Assembly (NCBI RefSeq): GCF_034521915.1
Contig: NZ_JAXHLU010000004.1
Coordinates: 510,858 to 574,857, forward strand
Direction of reading: 5' to 3'
Source of the DNA: Fodinibius sp034521915
GTDB taxonomy: Bacteria; Bacteroidota; Rhodothermia; Balneolales; Balneolaceae
DNA: 64,000 nt
The notes beneath the pieces were generated by a model. The model saw only the letters and a list, made by a program, of their open reading frames with translations, had not been told where the DNA came from and did no database searches. This document shows positions 51,794 through 60,782 of the stretch, piece after piece; positions within the stretch are counted from its first letter, which is position 1, and each line of letters opens with the position of its first letter. A program made the position numbers and the translations under genes.

Positions 51794-52701
51794 TTTTCAA
51801 AATATCCTTCCCAGATCCATTTTCTAAATCGAAACAGCATGATGGCTTTTGATGGCTGCAGTATGGCAAGATATCCCAATGCCAAAGGAAATGAGCCGAG
51901 CAGTTTAGCTGTTTCCAAAATCCAGTTTTGAAGTTTTTGTAAGGTTGAAGCCTCTTTGAGCTGTAACTTCATACTTTGTCCCAGCCCGAGGGCTTGTTTG
52001 TGGATATATTCTTTTGTCAATCGATCTGCATCCACGCGATGATATAAAAGGGCATTAGGCACGTAATAAATATCGCTGTAATTTTCTCGAATTCGTCGAA
52101 ATAGTTCCTTTTCTTCCCCGGCATTCAGCGATTTTCCCTTACGTCCCAAGTCCGGATCAAACAACCCAACTTCATCAAAAATAGATTTTTTGAATCCCAT
52201 ATTTCCGCCGAACGGATATTTATTTTTGGGATATTTTTTAAGAGAATTGCCGAGATCGTGATGCCCCAGTAGTGGAAGTAGAAAGTGCGACATCCACGGT
52301 GGACGCGGATCATCAAACTGCACGTGTATTTTTCCTCCGGCGGCGATGGCATTGGGATGTTGTTCATAAAACGAAATCCAGGCTGGAATCAGCGATTCGC
52401 TGGCTCGGATGTCATCATCCAGAAAAACGATATATGGACTTTTTGCTTCTTTAATTCCCCGATTTCGGGCATGCGAAAGTCCCTGTGAGGTTTCTTTGAT
52501 ATAACGCAGGGGTTTGCCATCTTTATTGGTCGATTTTTGATATTCTTTTACTACCTCAGGCGTTTCGTCATCCGAGTTGTTGTCGATTACCAATAATTCA
52601 AAATCGGGACTGTTTTGATTCTTTAACAGTGAATACAAGGTATCATCCAGGTAGTGGGCCCGGTTGTACGAGCAGATGATAAATGTAATGACCGGTTGCA
52701 T
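51790..52701 (-). CDS. Glycosyltransferase family 2 (A)
   Basis: The 303-residue GT-A enzyme has the family opening TFIICSYNRAHYLDDTLYSLL, the LLVIDNNSDDETPEVV nucleotide-binding segment, and a DXD-type motif in PYIVFLDDDIRAS. A GEEKELFRRIRE stretch resembles the acceptor-side ED motif. A C-terminal region with hydrophobic helices (about 255-290) may associate it with the membrane. It is convergent with the sulfotransferase and divergent from the second GT2. Donor and acceptor are unknown. Confidence 0.87.
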   Translation of the reverse strand: MQPVITFIICSYNRAHYLDDTLYSLLKNQNSPDFELLVIDNNSDDETPEVVKEYQKSTNKDGKPLRYIKETSQGLSHARNRGIKEAKSPYIVFLDDDIRASESLIPAWISFYEQHPNAIAAGGKIHVQFDDPRPPWMSHFLLPLLGHHDLGNSLKKYPKNKYPFGGNMGFKKSIFDEVGLFDPDLGRKGKSLNAGEEKELFRRIRENYSDIYYVPNALLYHRVDADRLTKEYIHKQALGLGQSMKLQLKEASTLQKLQNWILETAKLLGSFPLALGYLAILQPSKAIMLFRFRKWIWEGYFEN

Positions 52702-52786
52702 GGCGATTACGGTAAACGTTGTTTGTTAATCGGCTGAAAATATATGTTTTTAGCAGAAGAATGCGAATTATAGATCCTAATTTTTA

Positions 52787-53620
52787 ATGGCTAAAGCGGA
52801 CTCAAAGCCACTTGTTTCGGCTATTATTACGACCCACAATCGGGCCGACCTGCTTCCCCGTGCATTGGATTCGGTTATTGTACAGTCTTATGACAATGTG
52901 GAAATTATTGTTGTTGATGATGGATCAACGGATAATACTCCAGAGATTATGGAGAAATACCGTGAGCAGGTGCCGGTAAAATATATCCGATTGGATAAAT
53001 CGCTTGGAGCACCCCGGGCACGGAACAGGGGAATTGAGGCCTCAAGCGGAGAATTTGTAGCAGGTTTGGACGACGATGATAAATGGCATAAAAATCGCAT
53101 TCAAGGATTGATGGCTGTTTATGATGATTGCTTTGCTGCGGTAACGTCGGATACTGTGATGGTGCACAGTGAGGGACAAGCAAGGTGGAGAAAGAAAAAG
53201 ATTATCGATCTGGATACTCTTCTTTATACCAATCAAGTGGGCAACCAAGTGCTCGTACGGCGCGATCGTGTGCTGGATGTCGGAGGATTTGATCCTGACT
53301 TAAAGGCGGCTCAAGACTATGATCTTTGGATTCGACTTTGTGAAAAATATGGCCCAATTCGTAACGTCCAAAAACCGTTACAAACTATTTACATGGATCA
53401 TGAAGAGGGACGGATTACAAGCTCCTCGTTCCAAGGATACCTTCAGTTTTATAACAAGCACAAGGAGAAATTTGACCGATCACAGCGTAAATACCAGCTA
53501 TATAAAATCCGAAGGGCACAACAGAAACCTTTAGCTTTTGGTGAATTTGGGTCATGTGTCCCGGCATTTCGGTATTGGAGTGAAATGAAAAATGAAGTCA
53601 TCAAGAAACTATGGGAATGA
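52787..53620 (+). CDS. Glycosyltransferase family 2 (B)
   Basis: The 277-residue GT-A enzyme shows VSAIITTHNRADLLPRALDSVIVQSYDNVEIIVVDDGSTDNTPEI, SLGAPRARNRGIEAS and the metal-binding GLDDDDKWHKNR. The AAQDYDLWIRLCEKYG motif is the usual C-terminal feature of family 2. It overlaps the following sulfotransferase gene by up to 10 bases. Its sequence is clearly different from GT2 (A), so it should add a different sugar. Confidence 0.88.
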   Translation: MAKADSKPLVSAIITTHNRADLLPRALDSVIVQSYDNVEIIVVDDGSTDNTPEIMEKYREQVPVKYIRLDKSLGAPRARNRGIEASSGEFVAGLDDDDKWHKNRIQGLMAVYDDCFAAVTSDTVMVHSEGQARWRKKKIIDLDTLLYTNQVGNQVLVRRDRVLDVGGFDPDLKAAQDYDLWIRLCEKYGPIRNVQKPLQTIYMDHEEGRITSSSFQGYLQFYNKHKEKFDRSQRKYQLYKIRRAQQKPLAFGEFGSCVPAFRYWSEMKNEVIKKLWE

Positions 53621-54396
53621 TTATTAGAAAACGAATATCAGCACTTTTTAACGAAGTCCGACTATTGGTCTGGTTTGGGTTCCGGAAAATTGGTTTCCCG
53701 GGGTATCAAATTCATATTATAGAACTACAGGATGAACCGTTGATTTATATTCCCATCCCGAAAAATGCATGTTCAACAATTAAGCACGCCCTGTACGAAA
53801 TTGAGTACAGGAAAGAGTTTGATTACGATTGGGCTGATGAGTGGGGATATCGGGATATTCATGATTATTACGAAAAGCGTTCCCGTGCTTTTACGGGGAT
53901 AAATACGTTAATGCAAAAAGATAACGTTTTTACAGTGATTAGAGAGCCATTAAAACGATTAATTTCCTGTTATCGAAACAGAGTCGTGGATCTCGGGGAC
54001 TTGGAAAAAAGTAAGTCGATCCTGCATCAAAGGGGCTTGCCACTTGAGCCCGACCTGAATACTTTTGTGTTGCGATTGGAGGAATATCGCTCGGCAAATA
54101 AGATCATTGAACATCATTCGCGTGCTCAGCACGAGTTTTTGAACGGTAGTTTGGCATATGTAGATGAGATTTATCCAATCGATAAGATGGATGAGCTGAA
54201 AAGAATGCTGAAGGGATACAAGGCTGATCTGCAAATGAGAGCAGAAAAGTCAGGAGGCACCTCTTTTAGCTTAGCAGATTTATCAGAAAGCGCATTAGAA
54301 AAAGCGATCCGGTTTTACCGGAAAGACTATGATTTATTATCTGACTTTTACAGTCCGGCCCAAATACGTGAGGCTTATTCCCAATCGACTTCGTGA
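53611..54396 (+). CDS. Sulfotransferase family 2-type protein
   Basis: The 261-residue protein has the Sulfotransfer_2 motifs PLIYIPIPKNACSTIKHALYE (PAPS 5' site, PKNACST) and FTVIREPLKRLISCYRNRV (3' site). This family resembles enzymes that sulfate carbohydrates such as chondroitin or heparan in animals. It is a different family from the sulfotransferase at 50870-51793. ATG at 53617 (overlap ATGA) is an equally good start. The coupling with GT2 (B) points to sulfation of the glycan assembled here. Confidence 0.8.
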   Translation: MGMIIRKRISALFNEVRLLVWFGFRKIGFPGYQIHIIELQDEPLIYIPIPKNACSTIKHALYEIEYRKEFDYDWADEWGYRDIHDYYEKRSRAFTGINTLMQKDNVFTVIREPLKRLISCYRNRVVDLGDLEKSKSILHQRGLPLEPDLNTFVLRLEEYRSANKIIEHHSRAQHEFLNGSLAYVDEIYPIDKMDELKRMLKGYKADLQMRAEKSGGTSFSLADLSESALEKAIRFYRKDYDLLSDFYSPAQIREAYSQSTS

Positions 54397-54410
54397 TAAG
54401 TGTCTGATCG

Positions 54411-56909
54411 TTATTCTTCTTTGTCAGCTTGTTTAAACCAGCCCACCTGGCGTGCTATGAGTCCCAAGCCTGTAATCCAAAGTATAATATGTCCCGCCCA
54501 GGCAATTCGGCTACCCCATATTTCGGATGTTGGTTCAAAAGTTAATCGAACAGTATGGTTACCGGCCGGAACCTGTAAGCCACGCAGTACAAAATTGGTT
54601 TTGTAAATCTCTGTAGGTTCACCGTCGATTGTTGCCTGCCATCCGGCGGGATAGTAGATTTCACTAAGTACTAAAAACTGATCTTTTTCGGATGACGTGC
54701 TGAGAATAATTTCGTTGGGTTTATAATTTTTTATAGTCACCTGAGCGGTAGTATCTACGGATGAAATAACTGCGTCATCAGTTTCTACAATAGCCGTTGT
54801 AGAAGGGTCAAAATTAGCTGAAGGTTTCATTCGGTTAACAGCTTGTTGAGGAGAGTCAACGGTGGAAACAGAATCCACAAAAAAGGCTTTGGGCAGTACG
54901 TCATCGTTACGGTAAACCCGTTGGTTGTTTTGGCTGAACACTTCTGTATATCCACTAAAAGGAATTTGCTGCTGAATAGTGAGATACTTTGTATTCAGCA
55001 TATCCAATACAGCGTGATTAAAACCGGTTTGGCTATCCATCAATAAATGATCAATTAAATCCTGATAATGGGCCAGCTTTGCCCCGGAATATCCGCCAAT
55101 TGTGGGATAAAAATAGGAGGGAATGGCGTTGTTAAATGGGTTGCGATTCAAGGCAAAAGTGCGATAGGGATAACCATTTCCTGAATCAATATTTTGCATA
55201 ACAAACTTGTCGGCGGGTGTTTGCTGCCGTTGGATCATCTGCTCGGCTTCAAGGGTATCCGATGCCATTTGATCTTCATTAACGTAGCGGCTGTCAACGC
55301 TGAGCATATCGTAAGCAGTAAGAACCAGCAAGCCAATGAGCAGATATCCTTTGCTAACTTTTCGTTTTACGAAGCCAACAATAAGTCCACCGGCAAGTAA
55401 GGCTAAAATAAGATAACGGGTAGAATCGCTGCTGGCCATCTCTTTACGATCGGGTTTTAATCGCGTGTTAATAAAGTTTTGCACCCGCTGCTGTACCTGT
55501 GGATTATCGGGTGATACGTTGTTTTGCTGTGCTACTTGTTGGGCATATTGCTGGAATTCGCCCGGTTTTTCAAAAGAAAGCAAGGCATTGCTGCCGAAGG
55601 CGAAAATCACGCCCAGTCCGATAGCGATACCCAGCGGTGTATATAATTCTTTGATGGATTTCTGTTTATCCTTGGCGATATCAAAAAGAGCTTCAATGCC
55701 ATAAACGGCTAAAACCGCAAAGCAGAAAACGGTTGCAATGAGCCAGGTTTCGGGGACACGGAATTTATCGAAATAGGGGATATAGTTGAATGCAAATTCA
55801 TTAAATGCCGGCAGGTTATGGCCCAGCGAAAACAGGAGGGTCAGTGAGCCTACGCCAAAGAAAAGGTATTTTATTTTTTTGCGATAGGTGAATAGCCCAA
55901 TTAAGGCTAAAATAAAGGCGATAGCTCCAAAATAGTGCGGACCGCTGGTAAATGCTTTAGGTCCCCAGTAGGCTTCGCTGGATGATCCGCCATAGAGTCC
56001 CGGGATTATGAGTGTTAACAATTCGCCAACACCCTGCGACCAGCTAAAGGCGTATTCGAGTGTTAGTCCACCACTTCCACCACCTGATTCCAGCGTAGAT
56101 CCGGCCCGAGTACTATATTGCGAATATTCATAGAGACGCCAGTACAAATCAATGCTACAGAGAATTCCGAGAACACCTGCTCCAAAAGCGATGCCAGTGC
56201 GTTGTGCCCAATCCCAAAGTTGATCTTTTTTATATGCCAGCCAGCTGTCGTATATCCACCAAAAGCCCAGCAGGTATAAAAAGTAGTAGGTTATCTGGGG
56301 ATGGTTGGCCCGTAGCTGTAGCGTAACCGCCAGAGCAAAAGTAAAAAAGGCTAATAATTTTTTCTGAGATCGGGAAATTAGATAATAGCCCACAAACATC
56401 CAGGGGACAAACGCAAAGGCCATGAACTTGGCATAATGACCTGCTTCAATTACGATAGGAAGATAAGTTGTAAATCCAATGAGAATAGCCCCCATAGTTG
56501 CCGAAAACGGGCGAACTTTCTGGACGACAAAAAAGACATAGGCGCCGCTTAATAATATCCAGAAGAACGCCAGGGGATGGGTTTTGCCTCCCATCCATTT
56601 GAAGAAAGAATCAATGCTAGGCGGTGGATGAGGGTTATGAATGACGGTTGACGGCATTCCCGAAAACATATTAGATGCCCAGAGCGGGTGCTCACCGTAG
56701 GTGTCGATATGTTCTATTACGGATTCTGCACCGGCCCGCCATTGCAGAACATCATTACCCATAAATTGCTTGCCGCCAAAAAATATAGCTGAGTACAGCA
56801 ATAGTGGAAGCACAAAAAGCACAGCCAGTGAAATCCAATGTTTCTTGTTGGCTGACAGCTTTGAAATAAAATCTTCCTTTAAAGAATGGGTGTGCTCTTT
56901 TTTACTCAA
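54411..56909 (-). CDS. YfhO-family membrane protein
   Basis: The 832-residue protein starts at TTG and has about a dozen hydrophobic segments in the first 540 residues plus one near the C-terminus, with a soluble region (about 555-780) containing YYPAGWQATIDGEP and VPAGNHTVRLTFEP near its end. These are typical of the YfhO family, GT-C-like membrane proteins linked to lipoteichoic acid or glycoprotein glycosylation in other bacteria. The role here is likely glycosyl transfer at the membrane. It ends 14 bases from the convergent sulfotransferase and lies downstream of gatC on the same strand. Confidence 0.85.
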   Translation of the reverse strand: MSKKEHTHSLKEDFISKLSANKKHWISLAVLFVLPLLLYSAIFFGGKQFMGNDVLQWRAGAESVIEHIDTYGEHPLWASNMFSGMPSTVIHNPHPPPSIDSFFKWMGGKTHPLAFFWILLSGAYVFFVVQKVRPFSATMGAILIGFTTYLPIVIEAGHYAKFMAFAFVPWMFVGYYLISRSQKKLLAFFTFALAVTLQLRANHPQITYYFLYLLGFWWIYDSWLAYKKDQLWDWAQRTGIAFGAGVLGILCSIDLYWRLYEYSQYSTRAGSTLESGGGSGGLTLEYAFSWSQGVGELLTLIIPGLYGGSSSEAYWGPKAFTSGPHYFGAIAFILALIGLFTYRKKIKYLFFGVGSLTLLFSLGHNLPAFNEFAFNYIPYFDKFRVPETWLIATVFCFAVLAVYGIEALFDIAKDKQKSIKELYTPLGIAIGLGVIFAFGSNALLSFEKPGEFQQYAQQVAQQNNVSPDNPQVQQRVQNFINTRLKPDRKEMASSDSTRYLILALLAGGLIVGFVKRKVSKGYLLIGLLVLTAYDMLSVDSRYVNEDQMASDTLEAEQMIQRQQTPADKFVMQNIDSGNGYPYRTFALNRNPFNNAIPSYFYPTIGGYSGAKLAHYQDLIDHLLMDSQTGFNHAVLDMLNTKYLTIQQQIPFSGYTEVFSQNNQRVYRNDDVLPKAFFVDSVSTVDSPQQAVNRMKPSANFDPSTTAIVETDDAVISSVDTTAQVTIKNYKPNEIILSTSSEKDQFLVLSEIYYPAGWQATIDGEPTEIYKTNFVLRGLQVPAGNHTVRLTFEPTSEIWGSRIAWAGHIILWITGLGLIARQVGWFKQADKEE

Positions 56910-57011
56910 AGTAGAGGAGGTTTATGTAGAATAAAAATGTGTTTCGGAACTGTAAGTAATATCCATCATACGAGAAACCAGCCTGTTGATGGAGTTTCTG
57001 AGATGGTGTTC

Positions 57012-57299
57012 TTATTCAATTACACGCGGTACACGGAAGTAATCGGTGTCGGCATCAGGGGCATTTTTAAGAGCATCTTCGTGAGAAAGTGGTTCTTTTG
57101 CTTTGTCATCACGCAGGCGATATTCCAAATCGATGACGTGCTCAAGTGGTTCTATATCAGATGTGTCAAGCTCTTCGAGGGTTGTCATATAGTCGAGGAT
57201 TTGATTCATATCGTTAACCAGCGACTTCGTTTCCTCTTCACTCAATTGTAATCGAGCCAGATCAGCAACGTAGTTTACGTCTTTTTTTGTTACAGACAT
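57012..57299 (-). CDS. gatC: Aspartyl/glutamyl-tRNA amidotransferase subunit C
   Basis: The 95-residue protein is the small subunit of GatCAB, which turns misacylated Glu-tRNA-Gln or Asp-tRNA-Asn into the correct species. It shows VNYVADLARLQLSEEE, LDYMTTLEELDTSDIEPLEHV and the C-terminal DYFRVPRVIE, all typical of GatC. GatA and GatB are not in this window. Confidence 0.93.
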   Translation of the reverse strand: MSVTKKDVNYVADLARLQLSEEETKSLVNDMNQILDYMTTLEELDTSDIEPLEHVIDLEYRLRDDKAKEPLSHEDALKNAPDADTDYFRVPRVIE

Positions 57300-57701
57300 G
57301 TTGTTTAAAATGTATTGATTTAAAAATTTAAGACTTAAATTAAGAAAAGAATTCTACAGTTAATAGTAGAAGAGTGTAACAGTGAGCTTAATCAGTGTGT
57401 CAGTAAACAATCTATTATTTTCAGTAGTAGAAATAAGAAGTAAACATTAAAAGGTTGAAGGGAAAATTAAGTGTAAAGTTTTGAGGTTGAAAATTGGAAA
57501 ATTTGAAGGTCAAAAAGTTTGAAATGAACCTTCTGAAAATTAATGCTTGACACGAGCAATAGAAATTGGCAGCCTCTGATAACTGATAACTGATAACTGA
57601 TAACTGATAACTGATAACTGATAACTGATAACTGATAACTGATAACTGTGGATAGTTACTTTAATAATTGTCATTTTAAGATTTAAATGAAATGATAGAG
57701 G
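57300..57701. other. Intergenic region between gatC and ptsH
   Basis: This 402-base AT-rich gap separates divergent genes. It contains degenerate TTGAAAATTTGAA-like repeats around 57480-57535 and the heptanucleotide array at 57576-57645. No credible gene is present. A promoter for ptsH should lie in the last 55 bases or before the array, but no consensus match was seen. Confidence 0.6.
57576..57645. repeat. Heptanucleotide tandem repeat, (CTGATAA)x10
   Basis: Ten exact copies of the 7-mer CTGATAA follow each other, with a partial eleventh (CTG). The array ends 56 bases before the ptsH start. Similar heptamer arrays are known from cyanobacteria and other bacteria as short tandem repeats prone to copy-number change. 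Confidence 0.97.
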
Positions 57702-57986
57702 ATGATAAAAAAGAAAGTTACGATTGTTAATGATGCCGGTTTGCATGCTCGACCTGCAGCCGCATTGGTAAAATTAGCATCAAAATTTGAATCAGATTTT
57801 TACATTCATTTATATGGATATAAAGTGAATGGAAAGAGTATTCTTGGGGTGATGACGCTTGCAGCTGAAAAAGGAGCCGAGCTTGAGTTAGAACTCGACG
57901 GACCCGATGAGGAAGAGGCTACGGAAGCTATTACCGAGCTGATTGATGATGGATTTGGTGAAGTTTATGAGGATGGAGATGAATGA
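57702..57986 (+). CDS. ptsH: HPr phosphocarrier protein
   Basis: The 94-residue protein carries phosphate from enzyme I to EIIA domains. The active histidine is His15 in DAGLHARPAAALVKLA, and Ser46 in NGKSILGVMTLA is the residue phosphorylated by HPr kinase in other bacteria. A short acidic C-terminal tail (EVYEDGDE) extends beyond the usual 85-88 residues. The gene overlaps ptsI by 8 bases. No sugar-specific EIIB or EIIC gene is found nearby, which raises the possibility of a regulatory rather than sugar-uptake role. Confidence 0.93.
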   Translation: MIKKKVTIVNDAGLHARPAAALVKLASKFESDFYIHLYGYKVNGKSILGVMTLAAEKGAELELELDGPDEEEATEAITELIDDGFGEVYEDGDE

Positions 57987-59703
57987 TCAGGTGGATAATA
58001 AAGAAATTTATATTTCTGGGGCTCCTGCCTGTCCTGGTATTGTGATTGGTAATACCAGTCTTTACCAGCGTGTACGCCCGCATATCTCGGATACCCAGAT
58101 CGCCGATGATGAAGTTGAAGACCACATCCATAAATTTTATGAGGCTCTTGATATAGCTGAGGAGGAACTCAGGGCATTGTCAGATAATACTGATCTGAAA
58201 GCTTCAACTGATCTCATTCAAATGCAGATTGCCATTTTAAAAGATCCGGAGCTGCACGATCGGGTGGAACAAGAAATTTCTGCAAATAATAAGCCTGTTG
58301 ATTCGGCGGTAGAAAGTATTTTTCGAAATTATCTACAGGTAATTCGCCGAAATCATAGAGATGAATTTCAAAATAAGTCAGTTGATATTTCTGATATTCG
58401 CGACCGTTTGTTGCAGATTATACATGACAAGAGGGATGATATTGAAGAGGGTACGATTTTAGTGGCCCGGGAGTTGAGTCCGCGAGAAATAATCTCATTT
58501 TCCAATCGCGATATCAAAGGATTAATTACTGATCGGGGCGGAGCCACATCGCATGCAGCAATTATTGCAAGGTCGATGAATATTCCTACCGTGGTGGGGG
58601 CTAAAAAAGCGACTGAGGTTATCAACTCCGGTGATGAAGTTGTACTCGATGGACGCAATGGAGAAGTGGTTGTTTATCCCAAAAACGAAACGCGGAAAAA
58701 GTATGAAAGCTTGATTGCTCAGCAGAGTAAAAAGAAGGCTGATTTTGAATCATTATGCCAAAAGCCGAATAAAACATCTGATGGAACTCCATTTACTTTA
58801 CAAGCTAATATTGAGTTTGCTGAGGAGCTGAGTATTGCCAATAAATATCAGGCAGAGGGTGTAGGACTGTTACGGACAGAATCTATATATCTTAGTAGTA
58901 AAGATTTTCAGAATATTGACCATCAGGTTGCTTTTTATGCATCCATTCTTGAACTGACTGCTCCACATCAGGTTACTATACGTTTATTTGATGTGGGGGG
59001 TGATAAGTTTTTTGGAGACGAGGAAAAAGAACAGAATCCCTTTCTGGGTTGGCGGGGAATCAGAATGTTATTGGAGCAGCCAAAACTGTTAAAAAATCAG
59101 CTGCGTGCTATTTATAAAACATCGGGTGACTTTATTGGGCGAATTCGAATATTAGTCCCGATGATTTCAACGATTAATGAAATCCGCAAGCTTAAAAATA
59201 TTATTGGTGAGGTAAAGAAGGAGTTACTGAGTGAGGGGGTTGATATTGATAAAGAAATCCCGCTGGGATTGATGGTAGAGGTTCCGAGTGTAGCTTTGAA
59301 GGCTGATCTTTTTGCCCGTCATGCAGATTTCTTGAGTATTGGTACTAATGATCTTACTCAATACACTTTGGCGGTTGATCGCGGGAACGAACGAATATCA
59401 AATTTGTACGATCAGCGACATCCGGCTATCTGGCAGTTAATCAATGGAGTGGCCGAAGCAGGGAAACGGAATGAGGCGCCGGTAAGTGTATGTGGAGAGC
59501 TTGCCTCGGATCCTATTTCGGCGTGCTGTTTGATGGGCCTCGGTATTGATACGTTGAGCATGAATGCAGTGGTACTGCCATCAGTAAAACAGCTATTGAG
59601 GGAGAATTCATACGCTGATATGCAACAGTTGGCCGGAAAAGTATTGCAAGCAGAAACGTTGGATGATATTAATAATATATTTTCGAATTGGGAGACAAAA
59701 TAA
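57979..59703 (+). CDS. ptsI: PTS enzyme I (phosphoenolpyruvate-protein phosphotransferase)
   Basis: This enzyme of about 574 residues transfers phosphate from PEP to HPr. It shows the phospho-histidine loop GGATSHAAIIARS (His192 from the chosen start), the PEP-binding GVGLLRTESIYLS region and the catalytic PVSVCGELASDP. The N-terminus lacks a GAF domain, so it is the general EI form rather than EI-Ntr. The frame extends upstream to 57943 inside ptsH, but the ATG at 57979 (MNDQV), overlapping ptsH by 8 bases, fits family length. Confidence 0.94.
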   Translation: MNDQVDNKEIYISGAPACPGIVIGNTSLYQRVRPHISDTQIADDEVEDHIHKFYEALDIAEEELRALSDNTDLKASTDLIQMQIAILKDPELHDRVEQEISANNKPVDSAVESIFRNYLQVIRRNHRDEFQNKSVDISDIRDRLLQIIHDKRDDIEEGTILVARELSPREIISFSNRDIKGLITDRGGATSHAAIIARSMNIPTVVGAKKATEVINSGDEVVLDGRNGEVVVYPKNETRKKYESLIAQQSKKKADFESLCQKPNKTSDGTPFTLQANIEFAEELSIANKYQAEGVGLLRTESIYLSSKDFQNIDHQVAFYASILELTAPHQVTIRLFDVGGDKFFGDEEKEQNPFLGWRGIRMLLEQPKLLKNQLRAIYKTSGDFIGRIRILVPMISTINEIRKLKNIIGEVKKELLSEGVDIDKEIPLGLMVEVPSVALKADLFARHADFLSIGTNDLTQYTLAVDRGNERISNLYDQRHPAIWQLINGVAEAGKRNEAPVSVCGELASDPISACCLMGLGIDTLSMNAVVLPSVKQLLRENSYADMQQLAGKVLQAETLDDINNIFSNWETK

Positions 59704-59712
59704 TAAAAACAT

Positions 59713-60750
59713 ATGAATCTGGAGGACATTAAATCGATCGACAGTCAAAATATGTGGGATATTTTAACCACCTTCCCCGAGCAGTGGAAAGAAGCTGTGG
59801 AGAGTACAAAGAATATTGATTTAAATATTGATAAAGAACGTATATCCAACATATGTTTTGCTGGGATGGGTGGGTCGGCTATTGGACCGGATCTTATAAA
59901 AGGTTTTTGCTACCACCAAAGTCCCTATCCCATTAAGGTAGTTCGCCATTATGAAATTCCTGAGTGGGTTAATGAAAATACCCTGTTCATAGCATGCAGT
60001 TTTTCTGGTACTACCGAAGAAACCCTTACGGCTTTAGCAACCGCTCGTGAACGCGGAGCTCAAATAATTGCCGTAACGGCCGGGGGTAAACTGATGGTGC
60101 AGGCAACGAAAGAAGAGTTTGACTACATAAAAATACCTGGTGGAATGCCGCCACGAGCTGCTTTGGGATATAGCTTTGTCCCCTTGTACCGTATTTTCCA
60201 GTATTTGGGCATAGTCGATGAGCGAGATGGAGCGTTAAAAGATACGGCCCGTTTTTTGTTTGAACAGAACGAGGTGCTATCTAATCATGATGACAATGAA
60301 GCCCTTAATCTGGCGGAAGAAATTATCGATAGTCTCCCCATCATTTATTCTGATGCAACTATGATGCAACCGGTAAACTTGAGATGGCAAAACCAGTTTG
60401 CCGAAAATGCTAAAACGCTTTCTTTTGGTAATAGCCTTCCCGAAATGACTCACAATAAAATTGTGGGATGGGAGCGTATTGCCCATTTAACGGGTCGATT
60501 GTCGGTTATCTTATTGATTGATAGAGAAGATAATCCCCGCGTACAGCGACGCATGGAGATTGTAGAGGAGTTGATAGAAGATCAAACTTCCTCGTTGCAT
60601 ATCTTGGAAACAAGAGGGCAAACACGCCTTACTCGTATGTTCTCACTCATCCAACTGGCTGACTGGACAAGCTTTTATCTGGCAATATTGAGTAATGTAG
60701 ATCCTACTCCCATTGCTAAAATAGATTTGTTAAAAAGTAAGTTGGCCTAA
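59713..60750 (+). CDS. Bifunctional phosphoglucose/phosphomannose isomerase
   Basis: The 345-residue SIS-domain protein interconverts fructose-6-phosphate with glucose-6-phosphate or mannose-6-phosphate. It shows GMGGSAIGPDLIKG and SCSFSGTTEETLTA segments and the C-terminal conserved NLRWQNQFAENAK and LPEMTHNKIVGWE stretches of the PGI/PMI family first described in archaea. It follows ptsI by 9 bases and could be cotranscribed. Mannose-6-phosphate would feed nucleotide-sugar synthesis for the glycan locus; that link is inferred. Confidence 0.87.
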   Translation: MNLEDIKSIDSQNMWDILTTFPEQWKEAVESTKNIDLNIDKERISNICFAGMGGSAIGPDLIKGFCYHQSPYPIKVVRHYEIPEWVNENTLFIACSFSGTTEETLTALATARERGAQIIAVTAGGKLMVQATKEEFDYIKIPGGMPPRAALGYSFVPLYRIFQYLGIVDERDGALKDTARFLFEQNEVLSNHDDNEALNLAEEIIDSLPIIYSDATMMQPVNLRWQNQFAENAKTLSFGNSLPEMTHNKIVGWERIAHLTGRLSVILLIDREDNPRVQRRMEIVEELIEDQTSSLHILETRGQTRLTRMFSLIQLADWTSFYLAILSNVDPTPIAKIDLLKSKLA

Positions 60751-60782
60751 GTGTAATATTTAACCATTAATATTTCAGAACG

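Noticed and set aside
53611..53620. Frameshift joining GT2 (B) and the second sulfotransferase
   Set aside because: Both proteins are complete with normal ends and the overlap is an ordinary coupled start (ATGA at 53617-53620).
57576..57645. CRISPR-like array
   Set aside because: The repeat unit is 7 bases with no spacers and there are no cas genes, so it is a simple tandem repeat.
57540..57746. 68-codon minus-strand frame across the heptamer array (SYQLSVI repeats)
   Set aside because: The peptide is a translation artefact of the CTGATAA repeat and has no start context or family features.
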